From Myxococcus qinghaiensis (lineage in GTDB: Bacteria > Myxococcota > Myxococcia > Myxococcales > Myxococcaceae), in NCBI RefSeq assembly GCF_024198215.1, contig NZ_JAKCFA010000014.1:62001-126000 (forward strand): a stretch of DNA of 64,000 bases, read 5' to 3'. A model generated the notes under the pieces. It saw only the letters and a list, made by a program, of their open reading frames with translations, searched no databases and was not told the origin of the DNA. The translations under genes were made by a program, and so were the position numbers. Positions 1 through 8,845 of this stretch are shown in pieces. Position 1 is the stretch's first letter; every line of letters starts with the position of its first letter.

Positions 1-1
1 G

Positions 2-430
2 AAGGACGTGCGCGAGGACCTGGACAACGCACGCTGCTGGCTGCCGCTGGACCGGATGGCGGCGTATGGCCTGGAGCCGGCCACGCTCGCCCTGCCAGGC
101 AATCGCGCACGGGCGATGGCGCTGCACACGGAGCTGGTGGCGGTGGCGCGCCGCGAGCTGGATGATGCGCTCGAATACTCGCTGGCGCTTCCACCCGAAG
201 AGCCAGGGCTCCGGCTGTTCTGCCTGTACCCTCTCTTCTTCGCGGTGATGACACTCAACGTGGTGGAGGGGAATCCCGCGGTGTTCGACCCCGCGCCGGT
301 GAAGCTCGGCCGGGACGCGGTGCTGAATGCGATGCTCCTCACGCAGGAGCGGGTGGCCTCGGATGCGGCGCTCCGGGCGTTCTACGCGGAGTGCTCGCGT
401 GTGCCCGAGGGGGTGGAGGCGATGCGATGA
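2..430 (+). CDS. Squalene synthase (farnesyl-diphosphate farnesyltransferase), 3' part
   Basis: This is the C-terminal 142 residues of a head-to-head prenyl synthase; the 5' part lies outside the window. The visible piece opens with KDVREDLDNARCWLP, which matches the second Asp-rich motif of squalene synthases, where Mg2+ and the diphosphate bind. It continues with RLFCLYPLFFAVMTLNVVEG and NPAVF, which resembles the helix after that motif in eukaryote-type squalene synthases more than in phytoene synthases. The family condenses two farnesyl diphosphates to squalene using NADPH, usually at the membrane. The stop codon overlaps the start of the oxidosqualene cyclase (ATGA), so the two are translationally coupled and the product is the precursor of the next enzyme's substrate. 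No squalene epoxidase is visible; it may lie upstream of the window. Confidence 0.82.
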   Translation, partial: KDVREDLDNARCWLPLDRMAAYGLEPATLALPGNRARAMALHTELVAVARRELDDALEYSLALPPEEPGLRLFCLYPLFFAVMTLNVVEGNPAVFDPAPVKLGRDAVLNAMLLTQERVASDAALRAFYAECSRVPEGVEAMR

Positions 431-2364
431 CGCAGCGGGCCCGTGACGTGCTTGCCCGGACCCAGGAGGCGGATGGCTCCTGGAAGGGCGACTACAGCGG
501 GCCCCTCTTCTTGAGTCCGGTCTACGTGGCCGGGCTGTATGTGATGGGACGGGCTCCGGACGCACGCACCCGGGAGGGGCTGGTCTCCTACGCTCGCGCC
601 CGTCAGAACGAGGACGGCGGCTGGGGGCTGGACGTGGAGTCACCGAGCCTCGTCTTCACGACGGTGCTCAACTACGTGGCGCTGCGGCTGCTCGGTGTCG
701 AGGCCGAGGACGAGGGCCTCGTCCGCGCACGGGCCTGGTTCCTCCCTCGGGGCGGACCGCTGGGCAGCGGCTCCTGGGGCAAGGCCATCCTCGCCCTGCT
801 GGGGCTCTACGAATACGACGGGCTCGCGCCCACGCCGCCGGAGCTGTGGCTGTTGCCGCGCGCGCTGCCGTTCCATCCGTCGCGCCTGTGGTGCCACTGC
901 CGCATGGTGTACCTGCCCATGGGCTGGCTCCATGGCCGCCGCGCGCGCGCCGCCGAGACGCCCTTGCTGGCCGAGCTGCGGCGCGAGCTGTATCCCCTGC
1001 CCTACGTGGACGTGGACTGGAAGGCGGCGCGCAACCGGGTCGCCGCCACCGACGTCTACACCCCGCGCGGCGCATGGCTGCGGGCGGTGAATCGCGTGCT
1101 CGGGCTCTACGAGCGGGTGCATTCCAGGCGGCTCCGCGCCCGGGCGCTGGAGGAGTCGCTGGCGCAGATTCGCGGCGAAGACGAGGCCACGCACTTCATC
1201 TGCATCGGGCCCATCAACAAGGTGCTCAACGCCGTGGTGTGGCACCTGGCCCGGCCAGACGGCCCCGAGGTGCGCGCCCACCTGGAGCGCCTGCCGGACT
1301 ACCTCCAGCACACCCCGGAGGGAGTGACGGTCAACGGCTACAACTCCTCGCAGCTCTGGGACACCGCGTTCGCGGTCCAGGCGCTGGTGGCCTCCGGTCA
1401 GGAGGAGGCACGGGCCCCGCTCGCGCGCGCGGCCCGCTTCCTGGAGTCGGAGCAGGTGTTGGAGGACTCTCCGCGCGCCGAGCGCTTCCACCGACATCCG
1501 AGCCGAGGGGGCTGGCCCTTCAGCACGCGAGCCCACGGCTGGCCCATCAGCGACTGCACCGCGGAGGCGGTGAAGGCGTGTCTGTTGTTGGAGCCGCTGG
1601 GGCTCAACCGCGTGCCTCGCGAGCGACTGGCCCAGGCCGTGGAGTTCATCCTCTCGCTCCAGAATCGCGACGGGGGATGGGCCACCTACGAGCTGACGCG
1701 GGGACCCCACTGGCTGGAGCGGTTCAATCCCTCGGACGTGTTCTCCGGCATCATGGTGGACGCAAGCTACGTCGAGTGCACCTCCGCCTGTGTCCAGGCC
1801 CTCATCGCCTGGCGAAACTTCCAACCCGATGCGCCGGTGGGTCAAGCCATCTCGCACGGCCTGGACTTCCTGCGCCGCACGCAGCGGCCGGACGGAGGCT
1901 GGGAGGGCTCGTGGGGCGTGTGCTTCAGCTATGGCACGTGGTTCGGGGTGACGGGCCTCGTCGCAGGTGGCGCTCGAACTGGAGACCCCGCGCTGCGCCG
2001 GGCGGTCCGCTTCCTCGAGGAGCACCAGCGCGAGGACGGCTCCTGGAGCGAGACCATCCAAAGCTGCCGTGAGCGTCGCTGGGTGGACGGGCCCACGGGA
2101 CATGCGGTGACGACGTCATGGGCGCTGCTGTCGCTCATGGCCGCTAAAGAGGCCGACTCGGAGGCCACGCGTCGGGGTGTGGCGTGGCTGCGCGCGCGAC
2201 AGGAAGCCGAGGGCCGGTGGCCAGGCGAGCCGAAGGCAGGCGTCTTCAGTCGCACCTGCGCCATCCACTACGACACCTATCTGCGCATCTTCCCGCTGTG
2301 GGCGCTGTCACTCGCCGAGCATGAAGGACACCGAAAGCACCCAACCCTCGGCCTTGCACCTTGA
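427..2364 (+). CDS. Oxidosqualene cyclase (lanosterol/cycloartenol synthase family)
   Basis: A 645-residue class II triterpene cyclase that would fold 2,3-oxidosqualene into a sterol skeleton. The catalytic motif is DCTAE (Asp about residue 376), the oxidosqualene-cyclase form; squalene-hopene cyclases have DXDDTA. Other family landmarks are GDYSGPLFL near the N-terminus, DGGWGLDVESPS, LWCHCRMVYLPMGWLHG, DASYVECTS, WGVCFSYGTWFG and several QW-type repeats such as QNRDGGWATYE and TQRPDGGWEG. It is shorter than the 720-760 residues of eukaryotic enzymes, mainly at the N-terminus. An ATG at 427 overlaps the preceding stop and is preferred over a TTG 36 bases upstream. Whether it makes lanosterol, cycloartenol or another product cannot be read from the motifs here. 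Sterol synthesis is known in a few myxobacteria. Confidence 0.92.
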   Translation: MTQRARDVLARTQEADGSWKGDYSGPLFLSPVYVAGLYVMGRAPDARTREGLVSYARARQNEDGGWGLDVESPSLVFTTVLNYVALRLLGVEAEDEGLVRARAWFLPRGGPLGSGSWGKAILALLGLYEYDGLAPTPPELWLLPRALPFHPSRLWCHCRMVYLPMGWLHGRRARAAETPLLAELRRELYPLPYVDVDWKAARNRVAATDVYTPRGAWLRAVNRVLGLYERVHSRRLRARALEESLAQIRGEDEATHFICIGPINKVLNAVVWHLARPDGPEVRAHLERLPDYLQHTPEGVTVNGYNSSQLWDTAFAVQALVASGQEEARAPLARAARFLESEQVLEDSPRAERFHRHPSRGGWPFSTRAHGWPISDCTAEAVKACLLLEPLGLNRVPRERLAQAVEFILSLQNRDGGWATYELTRGPHWLERFNPSDVFSGIMVDASYVECTSACVQALIAWRNFQPDAPVGQAISHGLDFLRRTQRPDGGWEGSWGVCFSYGTWFGVTGLVAGGARTGDPALRRAVRFLEEHQREDGSWSETIQSCRERRWVDGPTGHAVTTSWALLSLMAAKEADSEATRRGVAWLRARQEAEGRWPGEPKAGVFSRTCAIHYDTYLRIFPLWALSLAEHEGHRKHPTLGLAP

Positions 2365-3064
2365 GTACACCCTTGCGACATATCGCGGTCATCCTCGACG
2401 GGAATCGTCGTTGGGCCAGAACCCATGGCCTGGACGCCCAGGAGGGATATTCGCGCGGCGCGGCCAAGGTGCATGAGTTTCTCGAATGGTGTGACGAGGC
2501 GGGCATCCGCTGGGTGACCGTCTGGGTGCTCTCACTCGAGAACCTGCGTCGCAATCGCCGCGAGCTCGGTGTCCTGCTTTCCATCATCAAGAACCTGATT
2601 GATGAGCTCGCGGCGGATGGGCGTTGGCGCATACGGGCTCTTGGCGAAACCTCCCAACTGCCCCCCCCGGCATCGCGAACTCGCTGACCTTGGCGACCCG
2701 GCTCCCGGCGAAATCCGACAGCATGAATGTCAATGTCGCGATTGCCTACAGTGGACGGGATGAAATTGTCTGGGCCCTGCGCGCGCTGCTGGCCGAGCAC
2801 GCCTTGAACGGCACACCCCTCGAGCAGCTCTCCTCCACGCTCTGCGCCGAAGACATCGCCGGGAAGCTGTTTACGACGGGCCAACCGGATCCCGATCTGA
2901 TCATCCGGACCTCCGGGGAGCATCGCCTGTCCGGATTCATGTCCTGGCAGAGCGCCTACTCCGAGTGCTATTTCCCCCCGGTGCTCTGGCCCGACTTCAC
3001 TCACGAGGACTTCCGTGAGGCGTTGGAAACCTACCACCATCGCCAGCGTAACTTTGGCGAATGA
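2361..3064 (+). pseudogene. cis-prenyltransferase (UppS/short-chain Z-isoprenyl diphosphate synthase family), frameshifted
   Basis: The first frame (TTG at 2361, overlapping the cyclase stop) encodes RHIAVILDGNRRWAR, the family signature whose Asp binds the diphosphate, and WVLSLENLRR. It runs out of frame at a run of eight C (2661-2668). The second frame continues with GIANSLTLATRLPAKS, NVNVAIAYSGRDEI, DPDLIIRTSGEHRLSGFMSW and QSAYSECYF, the conserved C-terminal half including the RTSGE motif. One extra C or two fewer would restore a single protein of about 234 residues, a normal length. So this is either a recent inactivation, a phase-variable tract or a sequence error. The housekeeping undecaprenyl-diphosphate synthase is probably elsewhere; this copy, coupled to the sterol genes, may supply a specialised prenyl diphosphate. 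Chain length cannot be deduced. Confidence 0.8.
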
Positions 3065-3074
3065 CAGCTTCCGC

Positions 3075-5144
3075 TCAGATGTTGATGCGCGAGCTGACCG
3101 TCCTGATGTCCAGGCCCAGCGCGGAGAACTCGGCGGCGTGTGCGCGCAACAGCTCCACGAACCGGGGGTGCACGTCATCCTCCTCGTTCGACAGGAGGAA
3201 GCCGTAGTTCGTCTTGGACAACATCCACGAAATCCACAGCATCTCCGTGGCTTCCTCTGGTGAAGGCGCCACGTCCAGGTCCGCCTCCGTCGACAGCGCC
3301 CCACCCTTGCCCCAGCGCAATCCCAGACACGCGTACAGCACCTCGCCCGCGTCGTCCCACTGGAGGTTGTTGGCCCACGCGTGACGGAAGGTCGCGAAGA
3401 AGATGACATACCGACACAGCCGCTTGAGCGACTCCAGCTCCCCGGGCTGGGGAACGTCCGTCCACGTCACCGCGCTGACGGCCTTGGGCCCAGGCCCTTG
3501 TGTCTTCGCGTCCAGGTCCATGCGCTCGGAGCGCACGAACCACGGCGCGGCCTTCCCCGGCACCGTCGCCCGGAGGTAGCGACACACGAAGGCCGGCGCG
3601 GAGTGCGCCACCAGGTCGTCCGAGAAGCGCCGCACCTCGCGCCACTCGGCCTCCAGCGCCGCGCCGTGCTCCACGAAGAACGCGTCCACGTGCTCGCCCA
3701 ACAGCTTCCAGAACAGCCCCGCTGCGCGCGCGTAGCGGTGTCCCTCACAGACGGGCGGCGCGGGCTCGAAGCCCTTCCAGTCGTAGCTGCCCAGCAGGTG
3801 CTGGAGCCGCGACTGCACGCCCCGCTCCGTCAGCGCGCTCGCGCGGGTGATGTAGCCCGTGGGCCCGACGAGGAAGCCGTTGGCGGAGCGGTTGATGAGC
3901 ACCACCTCGCGCAGGTGCGGCATCAGCAGCCAGCGCAGCGGACTCTTTCGCAGGTTGCGATGCGCGGCGATGGCGTACTGCTCGACGTTGAAGTGACACT
4001 GCCCCAGGTGGTTGCCCAGCTCGGTGTCCAGCGTCGCGCTCACCCGCGCCATCCGCTTGGCGGCCTCCCAGCCCGCGCCATCCGCGGGAGTGAAGCTCCG
4101 CCGCGTCACCGGTGAGCCAGGGGCCGTCGCGCCAGGCTCACGCAGGCCCAGGATGATGCGCACCGGCAACAGCCGCTCCTCCACCAGCCGCAGCCGCACG
4201 TCCACATCCGGCAGACAGTGGATGCCATCCTGCTCATACGCGTTCCACGGGTAGTAGAGCCGGAACGCGTTCGCCTCTCCGGCCGCCTCCGGGTCCCTGT
4301 CGAGGACGCTGGAGAACATGCCGTTGAGCAGCCGCTCTCCGAAGAAGGCATCCGTGCGCGTGGAGCCCGGCGACTCGCGCTCCATCCGCACCGTCAGCGC
4401 CTCCGGATAGTCCGCTTGAATCTTGTCGAGCGCGGGAGCCTGTCCCAGCTTCCCCTGGAGCAGGTGCCCGCGCTTGACGAGCTCTATCGGCGCCACGGCC
4501 TTCAACATCGCCAGCGCGCGGCCCGGCGCATAGGCCGTGGGCGGCGTCCCCTCCTCTGTCACGAGCAGGCGGGCAAGCGGCGTCGTCGAATCGTATTCCC
4601 AATACGGCAGCCTCACCGTCCCGAAGTCGTGGTGCAGTCCCCCGTGGTCGTCCGGCCCATGCTCGGAGCCGATGCGCCTCCAGGTCTCCACCACCTGCCC
4701 GTCCGGACGGAAGGTGTGCTGCGGCTCGAAGAAGCGGACCTCCAGGTCCGGCAGGTCTCCCACGCCCGCGTCGGCGGGGTCGTAGCGGACCGAAAACCCA
4801 CCCTCAGGGTCCGTGAAACCCACCCCGAGAAAGTCATCCGGCGCGCCGAAGTCCCGGTCCCACAGCTCCACCTTGATGTGATGCAAGGGGATGGGGCCAT
4901 CCGCGCCGTCCTGCTCGAAAACCAGACGTCCCACCACCACCGCGGGCAGCGTGGAGGGGTCCCGCACGGTGCGACCCGCACGGACCCGAGGTGCGAGCTG
5001 ACGACTCAGGGCCAGCCGCTCCTCGAGCTTCAGTCCCGAGTACCACCGCGCCAGTTCCTCGGCGTCCAGCACTTCATTCCCGCCACTCTCGCGTCCTCTG
5101 AACCCGAGAGCGCCCATCCACCGACGCAGCACCGCGAACATCAT
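3075..5144 (-). CDS. Lipoxygenase (iron type, C-terminal Ile)
   Basis: A 689-residue lipoxygenase, which would insert O2 into a polyunsaturated fatty acid to give a hydroperoxide. All five expected metal ligands can be placed: H379 and H384 in HLGQCH, H588 and N592 in RHAWANN, and the terminal Ile689 (ending SSRINI). This is the iron-enzyme pattern of animal and plant lipoxygenases. The first 330 residues are distinct from a PLAT domain but contain a beta-rich stretch (VVVGRLVFEQDG, HHIKVELWDRD, DDFLGVGFTD). The open frame extends to an ATG at 5222, but those 26 residues look like translated leader; the tandem ATG at 5144/5141 follows a G-rich Shine-Dalgarno-like stretch and is preferred. It diverges from the second lipoxygenase, and the two share a 213-base promoter region. 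No signal peptide is obvious. Confidence 0.9.
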   Translation of the reverse strand: MMFAVLRRWMGALGFRGRESGGNEVLDAEELARWYSGLKLEERLALSRQLAPRVRAGRTVRDPSTLPAVVVGRLVFEQDGADGPIPLHHIKVELWDRDFGAPDDFLGVGFTDPEGGFSVRYDPADAGVGDLPDLEVRFFEPQHTFRPDGQVVETWRRIGSEHGPDDHGGLHHDFGTVRLPYWEYDSTTPLARLLVTEEGTPPTAYAPGRALAMLKAVAPIELVKRGHLLQGKLGQAPALDKIQADYPEALTVRMERESPGSTRTDAFFGERLLNGMFSSVLDRDPEAAGEANAFRLYYPWNAYEQDGIHCLPDVDVRLRLVEERLLPVRIILGLREPGATAPGSPVTRRSFTPADGAGWEAAKRMARVSATLDTELGNHLGQCHFNVEQYAIAAHRNLRKSPLRWLLMPHLREVVLINRSANGFLVGPTGYITRASALTERGVQSRLQHLLGSYDWKGFEPAPPVCEGHRYARAAGLFWKLLGEHVDAFFVEHGAALEAEWREVRRFSDDLVAHSAPAFVCRYLRATVPGKAAPWFVRSERMDLDAKTQGPGPKAVSAVTWTDVPQPGELESLKRLCRYVIFFATFRHAWANNLQWDDAGEVLYACLGLRWGKGGALSTEADLDVAPSPEEATEMLWISWMLSKTNYGFLLSNEEDDVHPRFVELLRAHAAEFSALGLDIRTVSSRINI

Positions 5145-5357
5145 CCCCGTCCCCTGCCCCTGGCCTCGGGCCTGTCCGTGCCACCGTCTGTCATCAGCCC
5201 AACCTCCACGGGTGTCCCTCATTCATGACAGGGCCACTGGAACCTTCGCTGATTCCGTGCGCTGAGCGACGCCTGCATCCGTCCGCGGGGAGGGTACCAT
5301 GGCTTGCAGCCCTCGCTTTCCCCGTCCTACGGTCTGCCCCGTTCCGTAGAGGGTTCC
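5145..5357. promoter_or_regulatory. Shared promoter region of the divergent lipoxygenases
   Basis: This 213-base gap separates the two divergent lipoxygenase starts and must contain both promoters if neither gene reads through from a neighbour. The right end carries AGAGGG seven bases before the ATG at 5358. I could not identify a convincing -35/-10 or sigma-54 pair or a clear operator. A translated leader (5145-5222) in frame with the minus-strand gene is probably non-coding. Confidence 0.45.
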
Positions 5358-7385
5358 ATGACTGTCGAGTACAAGATCAAGATTCGCACCAGCGCGAAGC
5401 TCGGCGCGGGCACGAATGCAGACATCTCCGTCACCCTGGTGGGCACGTTGGGGGAGAGCGGACCGCACGCGTTGGACAAGCGCTTCCACAATGACTTCGA
5501 GGCGGGAGCGGAGGATGTCTACTCCGTCAAATCCATGGACCTGGGCGACCTGGTCCTGCTGCGCTTCACCAACGCGGGAGGCGTCGCGGGTGACTGGTTG
5601 ATGGACTGGGCCCACGTCACGTCGGAGGGAAGGCCATGGCGCTTTCCGTTCTTCCGGTGGGTGCAGGGCGGCGCCACGGTGGACGTGCTCGAGGGCTCCG
5701 CGAAGCTTTCGCGACAGGTGAACCACGCCCGCGAGTCGATGGCGCGGCGCGAGCTGCTCAAGCACCGTCAGCAGCTGTATCCCTGGCGTGCCGCCTCGGC
5801 CACCGAGGGGCTCCCCGGCGCGCTGGACTTGAGCGAGGCGCGGCCCCTGCCCAAGGACGAGCTGTACCGGGGGCTGACGGAGGGCAGCTACGAGGTCGTC
5901 ATCGCCAAGACGCTGGCGTCCATCAAGCTGCACCTGCCCATGCTGTCCAGCGCGTGGAACGGGCTCGTCGACATCTTCGACTTCTTCAAGGGCCTGGAAG
6001 TCCCCCAGCTCTCCCAGCGGTGGAAGGACGACTACGAGTTCGCCCGGCAGGCCGTGCAGGGCATCAACCCGCTGCACATCACGCTCATCCCCAGCCTGCC
6101 CCAGGGCATGCCGCTGACGGATGACGACGTGCGCGGCCTCTTGTCGCCCGGCACCACGCTGGCGCTCGCGCTCGACAGCAAGCGCATCTTCCTGCTCGAC
6201 TTCGAAATCCTCGACGACATCCCCATGTACCGGAAGGTCAACGAGGGGGGCGTCGAGGAGCGGCGCTGGGCGCCGGCGTCCCGCTGCCTCTTGTACCTGG
6301 ACGACACCCGGCAGCTCCGCCCGCTCGCCATCCAGTTGGGGCGCGACCCCCAGAAGGACCCGGTCTTCACGCCGAACGACGGCGAGTACGACTGGCTGGC
6401 GGCGAAAATCTACGTCCGCTGCAGCGAGGGCAACACGCACCAGATGGTGGGCCACGCGCTGCGCACCCACTTCGTGGCGGAGCCCTTCGTCATGGCGACG
6501 ATGCGCAACCTCCCGGACCCGCACCCCGTCTACAAGCTGCTGCGCCGGCACTTCCGCTACACGCTCGCCATCAACGAGGGAGCACGCAAGGGCCTGCTCG
6601 CCGAGGGCGGGGTGTTCGATGACTTCATCGCCACCGGGGGACCGGACAAGGGCCACCTCCAGCTCGGCAAGAAGGGGTACCAGCGCTGGAAGCTGATGGA
6701 CAACAAGCCTCGGCCGGACTTCGAGCGCCGGGGCGTGCTGTCCCCTGACGTCCTGCCCTACTACCCCTACCGCGACGACGCCCTCCCCTTGTGGGATGCT
6801 TTCGAGGAGTACGTCGGCGGGGTGCTCCGGCACTTCTATCGGACCGACGCGGACCTCGAGGGCGACACCGAGATGCAAAGCTGGTGGAAGGACCTCACCG
6901 AGCACGGCCTGCCCGTCGACAAGCTGCCCTGCCAGGAGCTCTCCCGCGTGGACGACCTGGTCGACATGCTCGCCACCGTCCTCTTCACGGTCAGCGTCCA
7001 GCACGCGGCGGTCAACTACCTGCAATACGAGCACTACGCCTTCGTACCCAACGCGCCCCTGTGCATGCGCCGGGAGCCGCCCCGTCAGAAGGGCGTCCTG
7101 GGCCCGAGCGATATCGCCGCCATGATTCCCAGCAAGTCCCAGACCCTCTGGCAGGTGGCCATCGGCCGGGCGCTCTCCAGCTTCGGGGAGGATGAGGAGT
7201 ACCTGCTGAACGAGTTCGGCTGGCGCGAGGAGTACTTCCAGGAGCCTGAGTTGTTGGCCCTGCGCGAACGCTTCCACCAGCGCATGCGAGACCAGCTGGC
7301 GGCGGTGAAGGCTCGCAACGCGCGCGCCGACGTGCCCTACACCGTCCTGCAGCCCGACAAGATTCCCTGCGGCATCACCGTCTGA
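5358..7385 (+). CDS. PLAT-domain lipoxygenase with C-terminal Val
   Basis: A 675-residue lipoxygenase. Residues 1-115 form a PLAT/LH2 beta-sandwich (TVEYKIKIRTSAKLGAGTNA, ISVTLVGTLGESGP), the lipid- and membrane-binding module of eukaryotic lipoxygenases. The catalytic domain has H366 and H371 (HALRTH), then HPVYKLLRRHFRYTLAINEGA, and H549/N553 (QHAAVNYLQYEHY). The protein ends DKIPCGITV: the fifth ligand is a terminal Val, not the usual Ile. A terminal Val is known in a fungal manganese lipoxygenase, so metal identity is open. The ATG at 5358 follows AGAGGG; an upstream TTG at 5304 would add 18 unlike residues. The gene runs directly into the P450 (20-base gap) and the desaturase, suggesting that its hydroperoxide is processed by them. 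Confidence 0.93.
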   Translation: MTVEYKIKIRTSAKLGAGTNADISVTLVGTLGESGPHALDKRFHNDFEAGAEDVYSVKSMDLGDLVLLRFTNAGGVAGDWLMDWAHVTSEGRPWRFPFFRWVQGGATVDVLEGSAKLSRQVNHARESMARRELLKHRQQLYPWRAASATEGLPGALDLSEARPLPKDELYRGLTEGSYEVVIAKTLASIKLHLPMLSSAWNGLVDIFDFFKGLEVPQLSQRWKDDYEFARQAVQGINPLHITLIPSLPQGMPLTDDDVRGLLSPGTTLALALDSKRIFLLDFEILDDIPMYRKVNEGGVEERRWAPASRCLLYLDDTRQLRPLAIQLGRDPQKDPVFTPNDGEYDWLAAKIYVRCSEGNTHQMVGHALRTHFVAEPFVMATMRNLPDPHPVYKLLRRHFRYTLAINEGARKGLLAEGGVFDDFIATGGPDKGHLQLGKKGYQRWKLMDNKPRPDFERRGVLSPDVLPYYPYRDDALPLWDAFEEYVGGVLRHFYRTDADLEGDTEMQSWWKDLTEHGLPVDKLPCQELSRVDDLVDMLATVLFTVSVQHAAVNYLQYEHYAFVPNAPLCMRREPPRQKGVLGPSDIAAMIPSKSQTLWQVAIGRALSSFGEDEEYLLNEFGWREEYFQEPELLALRERFHQRMRDQLAAVKARNARADVPYTVLQPDKIPCGITV

Positions 7386-7405
7386 GCAGCACCGGAGGCC
7401 TCCTC

Positions 7406-8845
7406 GTGCCGAACCTGCTCTCTCGCGGCCTGTTCAACCTGTTCTTCGGCGCCCGGCGAAAGCCCCTCGCCAGCCTGCCGGGGCCGACTCCGGGCCTGTT
7501 GGGAAACCTGGGGGACTTCCTGGGCGCCCAGCCGTGGGATGTCTGCGCCCGCTACGCGCGGGACTTCGGCCCCGTCACCGTCGCCTGGCTGGGGCCGTCC
7601 CCCGCGCTCATTCTCAATGACCCCGGCGTCATCCAGGAGGTGATGGAGACGCGCCGGCTGGAGTTCGAGAAGGGCAACATCGGCGAGCAGATCCGCCACT
7701 CCGTCACGGACGACACGCCGTTCACCGCGCAGCAGGGCGAGGACTGGAAGCGCAAGCACGGGATGGACCCGCTGGCGCAGCCGTGGGTCCGGGCATGGCA
7801 GGAGGCCCAGGTGCCGCCGCTGCAAGCGGCCATCGCGGAGTCGGTGGAGGCGCTGCTCCAGACGCCGTCGTTCGTCGACCTGACGCCCGCGCTGCGCAAG
7901 CTGACCTTCGATGCGTTCTGCGTGGCCACGGTGGGCGAGAAGCTCCCCACGTCCACGTACGACGACTTCATGCTGCTGGCCGCCGCGGCGGACGCGCGCA
8001 TCCAGGCGAAGCTCCCCCTCAGGTTCGTCTCGGTGCCCAAGGGCTTCGCGGCGGCCAGGGAGCGCTTCTACGGGCTGTTCGCGGACAAGATTCGCGCCGC
8101 GCGCCAGGCCCCGGCCGCGCACCGGGTGGACTTGATGTCGTGGACGCTGCGCGAGATGCCGGAGCTGGATGACCAGGTCCACGCGAACCTGCTCGGCTCG
8201 TTCTTCTTTGGCGGCGTCTTCTCCTCCAGCACCACCCTGGTGGGCGCGTTCCACCAGCTCCAGAAGTACCCCGCCACCGGGGAGCGCCTGGCGCTGGAGT
8301 CCGCGGCGCTGGCGCAGGAGCCGCTGACCCATGAGCGGCTCCGCGAAGCGCCCTGGGGCGAGGCCGTCGCCTTCGAGGCCCTGCGAATCCTCCCCGCCGT
8401 GCGCGTCCTCATGCGCCGCTCGCCGGCCACCGAGACGAAGCTGGCGGGCGTCATGGTGCCGCCGGAGACCACGCTGATGATCTCCAACCAGCACCTGCAC
8501 CGCGACGCGACGCACTGGACGAGCCCGGAGACGTTCGACCCGGAGCGCTGGCTCAACGGCGGCGCGGCCAGCAACCCGCTCGGCAGCGGCCACTTCTTCC
8601 CGTTCGGCCGGGGCCCTCGGGCCTGCGTGGCCGGGGACTTCGCCATGGTGTTCCTGCGCACCGCGTTGGCGACCCTCGGCGCCCGGGTACGCGTCCACGT
8701 CGATTCGACGGAGCCCTTCGAGGAGGGTTTCTTCTTCGGCGTGGTGCTTCCGAAGGGCGTCTCTGGAAAGCTTGTCCCGCGCGAGCGGCAAACCCTCTAC
8801 CCTCCCCTGGGAGCCCGTCCCACCCCCGCTGTGGAATCCGCATGA
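7406..8845 (+). CDS. Cytochrome P450 with atypical I helix, possible fatty-acid hydroperoxide-processing enzyme
   Basis: A 479-residue P450. The heme loop is FPFGRGPRACVAG (Cys407 as thiolate ligand), the K-helix ExxR is EALR, and the meander has DPERWL. The I helix reads SFFFGGVFSSSTTL: aligned from the following YP, the usual A-G-x-D/E-T-T becomes G-G-V-F-S-S, so the acid is Phe and the Thr is Ser. P450s that do not activate O2 but rearrange or use peroxides (CYP74 allene oxide synthases/hydroperoxide lyases, CYP152 peroxygenases) also lack this pair. The neighbouring lipoxygenase would make hydroperoxides, so a CYP74-like or peroxygenase-like role is plausible; this is inference. The C-helix WxxxR is WKRKH here. 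GTG at 7406 follows GGAGG. The stop overlaps the desaturase ATG (ATGA). It has no N-terminal membrane anchor and no redox partner gene nearby. Confidence 0.93.
   Translation: MPNLLSRGLFNLFFGARRKPLASLPGPTPGLLGNLGDFLGAQPWDVCARYARDFGPVTVAWLGPSPALILNDPGVIQEVMETRRLEFEKGNIGEQIRHSVTDDTPFTAQQGEDWKRKHGMDPLAQPWVRAWQEAQVPPLQAAIAESVEALLQTPSFVDLTPALRKLTFDAFCVATVGEKLPTSTYDDFMLLAAAADARIQAKLPLRFVSVPKGFAAARERFYGLFADKIRAARQAPAAHRVDLMSWTLREMPELDDQVHANLLGSFFFGGVFSSSTTLVGAFHQLQKYPATGERLALESAALAQEPLTHERLREAPWGEAVAFEALRILPAVRVLMRRSPATETKLAGVMVPPETTLMISNQHLHRDATHWTSPETFDPERWLNGGAASNPLGSGHFFPFGRGPRACVAGDFAMVFLRTALATLGARVRVHVDSTEPFEEGFFFGVVLPKGVSGKLVPRERQTLYPPLGARPTPAVESA

Noticed and set aside
640-2103. A 487-codon minus-strand frame opposite the oxidosqualene cyclase
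   Set aside because: Codon-bias shadow of a well-supported gene; no family motif.
5223-7277. A 684-codon minus-strand frame opposite the second lipoxygenase
   Set aside because: Shadow of a gene with all metal ligands; composition is repetitive and no motif is visible.
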